Source: Plakobranchus ocellatus
Taxonomy: Eukaryota; Mollusca; Gastropoda; Plakobranchidae
Reading direction: 5' to 3'
NCBI GenBank assembly: GCA_019648995.1
Contig: BLXT01006392.1
Location: forward strand, 2,001,867-2,027,914
Length of the DNA: 26,048 nt
Below, piece after piece: positions 22,301 to 26,048 of the stretch. Under the pieces are notes generated by a model that saw nothing but the letters and a program-made list of their open reading frames with translations, ran no database searches and was not told the origin of the DNA. How positions within the stretch are numbered: position 1 is the stretch's first letter; each line of letters begins with the position of its first letter. Both the position numbers and the translations under genes were made by a program.

Positions 22301-25170
22301 ATAAGCACCTTCTCTTAGAATTGATATTTCTCAGTGATTGCATAAAGCTCTATAGCTTCGTTTGAGTACCACTGGTTGATGGAAAGACAATGACAAAGCT
22401 AGTTTACACCTCAGTCAAAAATACAAGTTTCAGTTTTTTGTTGACACAAGCAGTACTTTTTAAACAAAGGAGAGTTTGATCTGTATACAAAAATTATCAT
22501 AAGTTTTGATTCTGCCCCTAGTTTCACAGTAACTCTTTCCAGTATTTAATTATATGAGGAATAAAATATGTCATACTATGTACTTTACCGGTACACTGGT
22601 CCTCGATAGCTCTCAAAAACAAGATATGATCAATGTTAAAGCAACAAGAAGTTATTTTTATTAAAAGAAAAAGTAAGGTATATCATATACTATGTAGGTA
22701 ACAAAGGAGTTAAACATATAGTGTTCCAAAATCATTTATGTAAATCATTACCTGCAATTAGCATATTGTGGGTTTTTACAGTTTGGCTCAAATGGGCTTA
22801 ATTTTTGACAAATGTGATGTGAAGGGCGATGAAAAGTAAAGGGTAGTTGTTTACTTATAACTCATTTGGGCAAGAGGCATAGCAAATATCTTGCAACCTG
22901 TCTTCACAAGTCATGGATACCTTTGAATTTCAGAAGAAAAAAAAATCAAGTTTGCTTTTCTTTCAACTAAAAGCTTTTTTTAAACAACTTAAAATGTTAA
23001 AACTTTGGTGCAGAATCAATGCTACCTTTACAAAGCTTGAAAAATATAATCAGCATTTCCATCTAAATAAACTCTAGACAACTTTTGTTTGCTCTTTTTT
23101 CTTGTAATTTCTGTCTTGATTAAAATGCTTTTTATTGTGGCATTTAAACATAATGATAGATCAACCTGTTATCTGTATGATAACAAGGCGTTTTGGATGG
23201 GCCGATCAAACTCCTAGAGTAAATGGAAAAATGCCTAAAATCCAACAATTATCACGTGGATAAAGGGTCTGTGGACCCTTGTCGCCTGAAATCAGGAGCT
23301 TCTTGATTTTCTTCTGCCTGATATAGCTCAACATGGCGTGGGTGTTGAGATGAGTCATGTTTCTGTGGCAGTAAGAGAATCTTTAAATGAAAGTAGAGAC
23401 TTTATTACAGGTTTTATGATTAATGTCTTCAGATTTGATACAGTAGCTTCACATAAGGGGAATCAGAATTGTGAAATGTTGCATTTTTAGCTTTTTGTAG
23501 ATCTGTTTCGCTAATATATCTCTAGACAGGGTCCACCATTTTGTATACACACTACAACACATCTGCCTGATTTCAATACAGTGTAAACGCCAAGAATACT
23601 CTGCCAGATATCAAGGAGATTTTGATCCCTCAAATAAAATCTGCCTGATATCAGGCAACAAAACGTGAAGTGTAAATGGCCTATAAAATGTTGAAACTCC
23701 TATCATGGCAGAGAATTCGAATTCCCCGATGCTCCAATGCTCAGGCAAAGGTGTTTTAGGATATATTATCAGTTTAAAATGTTCAAAGTAGCAAGTGGTT
23801 TGTTAGGCTGCTTTCAAGATAGCTAAATCTTTGCAAAACTACAGCCTGTGTTGCTTTCATTTACCGTCAACAGCTTTAGTTGTCTTCTTTTTAATCTTGA
23901 AAGTTTTCGTCAGAGAGGCAATTCTGGATAAGAAAAAAAAAAAGAGGATGGAAAAGATTGGATTACATTTTTAGTAAATCTCATTCAAAGATATAAAGCT
24001 TGTCTTGAGAGAAGTTCTATTGTGTGAAAGCAGCATGAAATAGATAATTTTGAAAAAGAAAAATATAAAGTTTGTTTATTTCCTTTGCTTCACTGCTTTT
24101 TTGAAAAAGAAATAAGTGATATCTTGGCACAGAACAACTATCTTTTTCCCAAACTTTTACCATTAAGAAGCTTACAAAATGCATTCTCTAGATGAATAAT
24201 GGCTTAAAATCTTCAAAAGTCAAAAAGCAACTTCTGACCCTAACTGGACAGTTTAAGAGATATAATTTAAAAACACCTGTATGATAATATATTATTTTAG
24301 AAAACAATGTTTATTTGGATAAAATTTTAATAATGTTTAATTTCCGAACTTTTGATCTGTTTACTTTTTTTTTCTTCACAACGGAATTTTTTAAAATTAT
24401 TGTTTTTGTCTAACAAGTATTTTTTTTTCTTCTGATATGCAAATTGATATTAATGGCAGTCCCACAAATGTTAATGTCTGCTCTAATACAAGCAGGTCGA
24501 AGAAAAAAAAAAGACATAGGAGTAAATTCATAAGAACATCTTAAGCTTTACATTAAAAAAAAAAAATGTTCATACAAGGCAATTTATTTTTTTTTAATGT
24601 TGCCACAAAACAAATTATTCCCTCTCACTGACTGCTACAAGTTTCATAAGTCTAAATTAAACATGCATAAATAAAGTTTGAGACACATATCAATAAAAAA
24701 GAGCAAAAAAAAGAGAATATGAGCCAAAAAGAAAAATAAAAAAACAGTAAAAGAGACAGGGGAAAAAGACAAAAGCAACAGCATGGAGTATTGAGAAAGA
24801 GAAGTAGAGAGAAGATGTGGAAAGAGAAAGGCTGGACAAAGACAGGTTAACTGACAATGGGAGAGATAAAGAAAGATAGAGAAGGACAAAGATACAATTA
24901 TGGATGAACAAAAAAAAAATTTAAAAAATAAAACAGAAAGAGGAGACACTCAACAGTCAACAAGAGAGAGAGAGAGAGAGAGAGAGATATCCATGGCAAA
25001 CCTCATAGCCATCTTGTCATCCATGTTAGCTGGCATGGCCTCCACATCAACTGCTTCAGCTACACTATGTGATGGAGACATTAGTTTGCTTCTCTCATCT
25101 AAATCACTTCCTGGCCACCAGTAGTCCTTCTGCAAGAAATACAGTGGGTGGTACCGAACTCCATATTCAC
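1111..25170 (-). CDS. ABCA5-like: Partial ABCA-family (ABCA5-like) ABC transporter gene, 13 internal exons
   Basis: Thirteen minus-strand exons join in frame to about 623 codons with GT-AG junctions throughout: 25002-25170, 23865-23923, 20721-20854, 18927-19079, 16307-16426, 15358-15496, 14574-14664, 13818-13957, 12216-12311, 11517-11692, 3657-3858, 2430-2566 and 1111-1365. The product contains a complete NBD1: Walker [11 protein letters not shown]-loop CPQH, signature [10 protein letters not shown], Walker B LIFLDEP and H-loop [12 protein letters not shown]1 is followed by the usual ABCA regulatory segment, an acidic linker, TM7, an extracellular loop with six N-glycosylation sequons, and TM8. 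ABCA proteins are full transporters that move lipids or sterols across membranes using ATP. The Walker A context (KSTLMN), the DEPTAGMDP...DRKA stretch and [15 protein letters not shown] resemble ABCA5 more than ABCA1 or ABCA3, from memory of those families. The N-terminal half-domain and NBD2 lie outside the window. The substrate cannot be read from this fragment. Confidence 0.93.
1867..2230. repeat. Diverged tandem duplication, period about 182 bp
   Basis: Two adjacent units share a similar order of motifs: caaaagcaataagta at 1869 and again at 2051, then ggacaatta, then a T-rich tract and tttatgat. The copies have many substitutions, so the duplication is old. It lies in the intron between exons 13 and 12. 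Confidence 0.65.
2430..2566 (-). CDS. ABCA5-like: ABCA exon 12: extracellular loop 2
   Basis: The acceptor is ccatatccgtttag and the donor TCT|gtaggt. The exon reads [20 protein letters not shown] and continues through [20 protein letters not shown]. It is soluble in character with two sequons (NNS, NLS). This fits the luminal or extracellular loop between TM7 and TM8, which is much shorter here than in ABCA1 or ABCA4. Confidence 0.88.
2567..3656 (-). other. Intron between exons 11 and 12, no gene seen
   Basis: This is AT-rich intron with homopolymer A tracts near 3025-3055 and 3108-3140. No element or RNA gene was recognised. Confidence 0.6.
3657..3858 (-). CDS. ABCA5-like: ABCA exon 11: TM7 and start of extracellular loop 2
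   Basis: The acceptor is ctatttttgtccag and the donor ACTA|gtgagt. Basic residues (FRNRK) precede the hydrophobic helix [19 protein letters not shown], which is TM7. An extracellular stretch follows with two sequons (NTS twice), ending LLFDNT. The exon starts in phase 0 and ends after one base of a codon completed at 2566. Confidence 0.94.
5613..6219 (+). pseudogene. piggyBac-type transposase C-terminal relic
   Basis: A degenerate plus-strand reading contains [15 protein letters not shown], a stop at 5667, then [20 protein letters not shown] followed by [19 protein letters not shown]. This matches the piggyBac pattern of V..YN..MGGVDR.DQ...Y...RKT.KWWKK. After a one-base frame change near 5860-5876 it continues [16 protein letters not shown] and LSLLQFK-stop-HLVDKL. 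It ends in a Cys-rich tail [20 protein letters not shown], like the C-terminal zinc-binding domain of PGBD/piggyBac proteins. Stops at 5667 and two further in-frame ones show it is dead. The GGVD Asp region reads VIGRD. The catalytic core upstream is not clearly readable, and no terminal repeats were found. Confidence 0.8.
6690..7445 (+). pseudogene. RTE-type LINE reverse transcriptase fragment
   Basis: Broken plus-strand frames follow the order of an RTE-clade endonuclease/reverse transcriptase. First comes [20 protein letters not shown], then [12 protein letters not shown]. After about 170 bases of unmatched DNA there is [14 protein letters not shown], then [12 protein letters not shown] and a frame-shifted stretch matching the SIF..LPKKPGA..CE.HR region. 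The fragment ends [16 protein letters not shown] with [20 protein letters not shown]. These correspond to the fingers and palm around RT motifs 1-3, before the catalytic FADD box, which is absent. Several frameshifts and stops make it a non-functional insertion. Confidence 0.85.
7960..8663 (+). pseudogene. Decayed DDE-like transposon protein (DUF7869-like family)
   Basis: A plus-strand reading with several stops and at least one frameshift reads [20 protein letters not shown], a CCYVWNG segment in another frame, then [20 protein letters not shown] and [20 protein letters not shown] followed by [10 protein letters not shown]. It ends YKIDYED and HYDSLPH-stop. I recall this order (YDL...[27 protein letters not shown], ..YDSLP at the C-terminus) from a widespread family of uncharacterised transposon-derived proteins in cnidarians, insects and molluscs, often labelled DUF7869. 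The SDG/SDN..GQN motif looks like the second acidic site of an RNase H-like fold. The family name is from memory and less certain than the pattern. Confidence 0.65.
11517..11692 (-). CDS. ABCA5-like: ABCA exon 10: acidic cytosolic linker before TMD2
   Basis: The acceptor is tatttctttttcag and the donor AGG|gtaaat. The exon encodes an acidic linker beginning [17 protein letters not shown] and ends [15 protein letters not shown], the basic juxtamembrane segment before TM7. The linker is variable in ABCA proteins, so it says little about orthology. Splicing to the next exon gives [18 protein letters not shown]. Its spacing equals the F.AL..KR.....RNRK pattern of other ABCA members, so the 7.7 kb intron that follows hides no exon. 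Confidence 0.92.
11693..12215 (-). other. Short intron between exons 9 and 10
   Basis: The only notable content is an imperfect CAG/GCAG/GGC trinucleotide patch at about 11926-11970, GC-rich against an AT-rich background. It has no long open frame. T- and A-runs fill the rest. Confidence 0.6.
12216..12311 (-). CDS. ABCA5-like: ABCA exon 9: [16 protein letters not shown] motif
   Basis: This is 96 bp with acceptor tgtataaacag and donor CTGG|gtaagc. It reads [20 protein letters not shown] followed by [11 protein letters not shown], a hallmark of ABCA regulatory domains and nearly identical in arrangement to ABCA5. Phases match on both sides. Confidence 0.95.
13396..13439. repeat. TA microsatellite beside the inverted-repeat arm
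   Basis: This is a TA-rich run with a few interruptions, followed by ten T residues that lead into the inverted repeat. TA tracts are prone to cruciform formation and polymerase slippage. Confidence 0.8.
13444..13597 (+). repeat. Left arm of 154-bp inverted repeat around exon 8
   Basis: Read on the plus strand, this arm equals the reverse complement of 13958-14111 with three mismatches (plus-strand 13456 g, 13487 c and 13505 c). It ends ttgatcatgtttcag, an antisense-oriented copy of the real acceptor of exon 8. It sits in the intron downstream of exon 8, so it can pair with the other arm in the pre-mRNA. Confidence 0.97.
13818..13957 (-). CDS. ABCA5-like: ABCA exon 8: post-NBD1 regulatory segment, enclosed by an inverted repeat
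   Basis: This 140-bp exon has acceptor gatcatgtttcag and donor CGG|gtatgt. It encodes [20 protein letters not shown] and continues through [18 protein letters not shown], matching the regulatory fold after ABCA NBD1 (a paired helix, then a beta-strand equivalent to the LVYSLPFKD region of ABCA5). Its polypyrimidine tract and acceptor form one arm of a 154-bp inverted repeat. The other arm lies 220 bases past the donor. Its length is not a multiple of three, so skipping it would shift the frame. Confidence 0.93.
13958..14111 (-). repeat. Right arm of 154-bp inverted repeat, containing exon 8 splice acceptor
   Basis: Read on the minus strand, this arm is the last 154 nucleotides of the intron before exon 8, including a CT-repeat pyrimidine tract and the final cag. 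Similarity to the left arm ends exactly at the intron/exon junction. The arms are 360 bases apart, and the loop contains the whole exon. Confidence 0.97.
14112..14573 (-). other. Intron between exons 7 and 8, no gene seen
   Basis: This is the part of the intron beyond the repeat arm. It is AT-rich with a T-run near 14208-14218, and nothing was recognised. Confidence 0.6.
14574..14664 (-). CDS. ABCA5-like: ABCA exon 7: end of NBD1
   Basis: This 91-bp exon has acceptor ccaacccacag and donor AC|gtgagt. Both ends are split codons that match their neighbours. It reads [20 protein letters not shown] followed by [10 protein letters not shown]. This is the standard end of an ABCA NBD (DR.A..S.G.L.C.GSS.FLK...G.GY.L), where the regulatory domain begins. 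Confidence 0.95.
14665..15357 (-). other. Intron between exons 6 and 7, no gene seen
   Basis: This is AT-rich intron. The open stretch on the plus strand at about 15077-15292 has no recognisable motif and is treated as chance. Confidence 0.6.
15358..15496 (-). CDS. ABCA5-like: ABCA exon 6: Walker B, D-loop and H-loop of NBD1
   Basis: The acceptor is caacgactgcag and the donor CAG|gtcagt. The exon encodes [20 protein letters not shown] and ends [12 protein letters not shown]. The Walker B Asp and catalytic Glu (LDEP), the D-loop (GMD) and the switch His (TTHF) are all intact, so NBD1 looks catalytically competent. A GA microsatellite (15538-15557) lies about 40 bases upstream of the acceptor in the transcript. 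Confidence 0.96.
15497..16306 (-). other. Intron between exons 5 and 6 with GA microsatellite
   Basis: The intron contains (GA)n at 15538-15557, which is a CT tract in the transcript about 40 bases before the acceptor of exon 6 and may add to its pyrimidine tract. The remaining sequence shows no element. Confidence 0.7.
16307..16426 (-). CDS. ABCA5-like: ABCA exon 5: ABC signature motif of NBD1
   Basis: This is forty codons in phase 0 at both ends, with acceptor ctcgtacatgcag and donor AAG|gtacat. It carries [20 protein letters not shown], the LSGGQ signature that contacts the gamma-phosphate of ATP bound to the other NBD. The preceding segment [18 protein letters not shown] is the helical subdomain. 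Confidence 0.95.
16427..18926 (-). other. 2.5 kb intron between exons 4 and 5
   Basis: This is mostly plain AT-rich sequence. A sharply GC-richer island at about 17905-18280 carries an RTE-type 3' end. No exon is expected here because HINET joins [10 protein letters not shown] with normal spacing. Confidence 0.7.
17905..18300 (+). mobile_element. GC-rich repeat insertion ending in an RTE-type LINE 3' tail
   Basis: The block is clearly richer in G and C than its flanks. Its last 27 codons on the plus strand read [20 protein letters not shown] followed by AYKQGT-stop, then tgatgatgatgatg. The same ending (AT.DR..WR.MIANA.KQG-stop, then tgatgatg) occurs in the opposite orientation at 25799-25890. 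That is the usual C-terminus and 3' repeat of RTE-type LINEs. The 280 bases before it do not read as the expected LINE sequence, so this could be a non-autonomous element that borrowed the LINE tail, or a rearranged copy. Confidence 0.65.
18927..19079 (-). CDS. ABCA5-like: ABCA exon 4: Q-loop of NBD1
   Basis: This is 51 codons in phase 0 at both ends, with acceptor tttttttacag and donor ACT|gtaagt. It encodes [20 protein letters not shown] followed by [26 protein letters not shown] is the ABCA Q-loop, which contacts the Mg ion and the membrane domain. The end, HINET, joins directly to [10 protein letters not shown] in the next exon with the spacing expected from human ABCA5, so no exon seems to be missing between them. 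Confidence 0.95.
19164..19370. repeat. Diverged tandem duplication, period about 104 bp
   Basis: The phrase tgctctcatgtttctgaac occurs at 19180 and 19284. Each is preceded by a similar ctgg..aat context and followed by catc.gaaggtgg/catctgacagatgg and a later aaaaa.ctt..tttgag. These are two old copies of one unit in the intron between exons 3 and 4. Confidence 0.75.
19371..20059 (-). other. Intron sequence between exons 3 and 4, no gene seen
   Basis: This lies between a tandem duplication and an RTE fragment and may contain further unreadable LINE sequence at its right end. No motif was recognised. Confidence 0.5.
20060..20300 (-). pseudogene. RTE-type LINE reverse transcriptase fragment, minus strand
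   Basis: The minus-strand frames read [21 protein letters not shown], then [11 protein letters not shown] with a GPD-like DQE, and then a broken continuation. This is the same protein region as the plus-strand fragment at about 6750-6900. The DNA string gaagtactaaacagatggtc is identical in both, so they belong to one family. Several stops and frame changes show it is dead. Only the fingers region remains. Confidence 0.8.
20301..20720 (-). other. Intron sequence before exon 4, no gene seen
   Basis: The left part may extend the RTE fragment upstream, but no frame is convincing. The segment gggctcgaacttcc at about 20539 resembles a tRNA B-box by eye, without a matching A-box or cloverleaf. Confidence 0.5.
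20721..20854 (-). CDS. ABCA5-like: ABCA exon 3: Walker A of NBD1
   Basis: The acceptor is ctctctttgcag and the donor CTG|gtaagc. The exon reads [20 protein letters not shown] and continues [10 protein letters not shown], the canonical Walker A P-loop with Lys and Ser for ATP phosphate and Mg binding. It ends in [19 protein letters not shown] and KSTLMN match the ABCA5-type pattern. The exon ends in phase 0. Confidence 0.95.
20855..23864 (-). other. 3 kb intron between exons 2 and 3
   Basis: This is AT-rich intron without a recognisable gene. It holds a perfect-looking 20-bp tandem repeat (21848-21887) and a cluster of TCTGCC(T/A)GAT motifs (23280-23660) described separately. Confidence 0.65.
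21848..21887. repeat. 20-bp unit repeated twice in tandem
   Basis: The unit taagtcagctatgaaaatga is repeated immediately and exactly, giving a recent short duplication in the intron. Confidence 0.9.
23865..23923 (-). CDS. ABCA5-like: ABCA exon 2: first strand of NBD1
   Basis: This 59-bp exon has acceptor ttcttatccag and donor G|gtaaat. It encodes [20 protein letters not shown] (the final Gly completed by the next exon), the first beta-strand region of an ABCA NBD1, with the lysine-rich insert before the conserved AVDG/ALDG turn. It is too short to be seen by ORF length alone. It is supported by phase match with both neighbours and by the continuous domain sequence. Confidence 0.9.
23924..25001 (-). 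other. Intron between exons 1 and 2, purine-rich on plus strand
   Basis: The right half (about 24690-24990) is strongly A/G-rich on the plus strand, hence T/C-rich in the transcript. Apparent open frames there are low-complexity artefacts. A (GA)n microsatellite at 24963-24987 lies 14 bases past the donor of exon 1. Confidence 0.7.
24963..24987. repeat. GA microsatellite next to the exon 1 donor
   Basis: This is an uninterrupted (GA)n run. In the transcript it is a CU repeat just inside the intron, where polypyrimidine-tract proteins could bind near the non-consensus gtttgc donor. Confidence 0.9.
25002..25170 (-). CDS. ABCA5-like: ABCA exon 1 (of those visible): end of TMD1 to NBD1 junction
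   Basis: The acceptor is ttttacttctag before GTGAATATGG, and the donor is ATGAG|gtttgc. The exon starts in phase 2, completing a Gly codon, and reads [20 protein letters not shown], the cytosolic segment that follows the last helix of TMD1 in ABCA proteins. An acidic, Met-rich stretch follows, ending in DKMAMR. The last Arg codon is completed by the next exon to give RIASLTKTF, the usual start of NBD1. The gtttgc donor departs from the common gtaagt form, but the splice is required to keep the frame. A GA microsatellite begins 14 bases downstream in the intron. Confidence 0.88.
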
Positions 25171-25798
25171 CTAGAAGTAAAAGAAAAAGATCTTGAGACC
25201 AACCATAAAGTGTCACAGATGAGTCTGCAAAATAATGCACGAACAGCCACACAAAAAAAAGAGAAAAAAAAAACATAAACAAAACAAAATACACTTCATA
25301 TCTTAAACCAACATACACCTATCTCTAAGTAGTCCACATCTATCAACTTGCCTCTTAAAGAAGAAAGGGACAAAAAAGAAAGAAAAAATTAAAATGTGTA
25401 ATTTACAACTTTGACTCATTTATACAAGTTGACTAACTTAGAGCAAAAATTCTTTAGTTTTCCTTTTGATCTGCTCCCTAGCCCAGGCACTGGTGGGCAT
25501 GAGCCCCAAAGGAAACTAAGATAATAGCTATTAGCCTATCAGGTCATTTGTGGCTACTGGGCTGGTGAGACCAGGGGCAGTTAATTCTGCTGAGTAAAAA
25601 TAATATAAATTCAGTGTACTTTAGAGACCTCTAGTAGCTTTTGTACAGCAGTTTATACTGTTTGATTGGAATTTTTACGTCAAACAGATTTTTTGTTTAA
25701 CTTCGGATATTTTTTCATGATACTGTGTTGATAAATAAAATTTTAGAGCCACTTTACTTCAGTAAGTAGGATGTAGGATGTAACTTGTGTGGTGTACA
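25171..25798 (-). other. Intron upstream of exon 1, no gene seen
   Basis: This intron leads to TMD1 exons outside the window. A GC-richer patch at about 25470-25590 has no readable frame. Confidence 0.6.
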
Positions 25799-26048
25799 TT
25801 ATGACATCATCATCAGTTGCCTTGCTTTACAGCGTTGGCGATCATGGTCCTCCACTTTTTCCTGTCCTTTGTCGCTTCTATTGCTTCCAACGATTTCCCT
25901 GCCTTCAGCCAGTCTGCCAGGCCTTCAATGAGCTTTTCTCGTTGTTTTCCCCTACTGCGTTTTTTTTCCAACATTCCTGTTGTTACAAGATTCTCCAACT
26001 TTTCTCTTCGCATAACATGGCCGAAAAAGGTTGCTTGACGTTTACGGA
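25799..26048 (-). mobile_element. RTE-type LINE 3' end, coding C-terminus running off the window
   Basis: From the right edge the minus strand is open for about 77 codons: RKRQATFFGHVMRREKLENL, then VTTG, KKRSRGKQREKLIEGLADWL, and the end TKDRKKWRTMIANAVKQGN-stop, followed by tgatgatgatg. FFGHV.R...LE.LV..G...G.R.RG.QR and DR..WR are the C-terminal signatures of RTE-clade and related LINE proteins. The tgatgatg repeat is their usual 3' terminus. Unlike the other copies, this part has no stop or frameshift, so it is probably younger. The rest lies outside the window. It is in reverse-transcript orientation the same as the host gene. Confidence 0.88.

Noticed and set aside
24644..25318. Long open frames with Ser/Leu/Phe runs on the minus strand
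   Set aside because: Outside exon 1 (25002-25170) they are translations of purine-rich and GA-repeat DNA. There is no domain and the composition is low complexity.

Overview
The window is animal nuclear DNA: AT-rich, with introns, and crossed on the minus strand by the middle of one ABC transporter gene. The exon/intron layout, GT-AG junctions, piggyBac and RTE-type retrotransposon relics and many microsatellites point to an invertebrate metazoan. A mollusc or other lophotrochozoan would fit, but the sequence does not prove the phylum. There is no sign of a bacterial, viral or organellar origin.

The host gene encodes a full-length-type ABCA transporter, and the first nucleotide-binding domain (NBD1) is closest to the ABCA5 group. 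I reconstructed thirteen consecutive exons on the minus strand between 25170 and 1111. All have GT-AG boundaries and all reading phases join without a break, giving 1871 bp or about 623 codons. In transcript order they encode the segment after the first membrane domain, the whole of NBD1 (Walker A, Q-loop, LSGGQ signature, Walker B, H-loop), the post-NBD1 regulatory region, an acidic linker, TM7, a glycosylated extracellular loop and TM8. The first membrane domain lies beyond the right edge. The rest of the second membrane domain and NBD2 lie beyond the left edge.

The introns hold the rest. The 7.7 kb intron at 3859-11516 carries three broken plus-strand elements in a row: a piggyBac transposase C-terminus (about 5613-6219), an RTE-type reverse transcriptase fragment (about 6690-7445) and a decayed DDE-like transposon protein with a YSDG..AQYRN motif (about 7960-8663). 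Other introns hold a minus-strand RTE fragment (20060-20300), an RTE 3' tail (18190-18295) and a cleaner RTE C-terminus running off the right edge (25799-26048). There are also diverged tandem duplications (1867-2230, 19164-19370, 21848-21887) and TA and GA microsatellites.

The most unusual structure is a 154-bp, about 98% identical inverted repeat (13444-13597 and 13958-14111) that encloses one coding exon (13818-13957). The homology stops exactly at that exon's splice acceptor. In the pre-mRNA it would fold into a long hairpin with the exon in its loop and the acceptor in the stem, which could affect splicing, circular RNA formation or ADAR editing.
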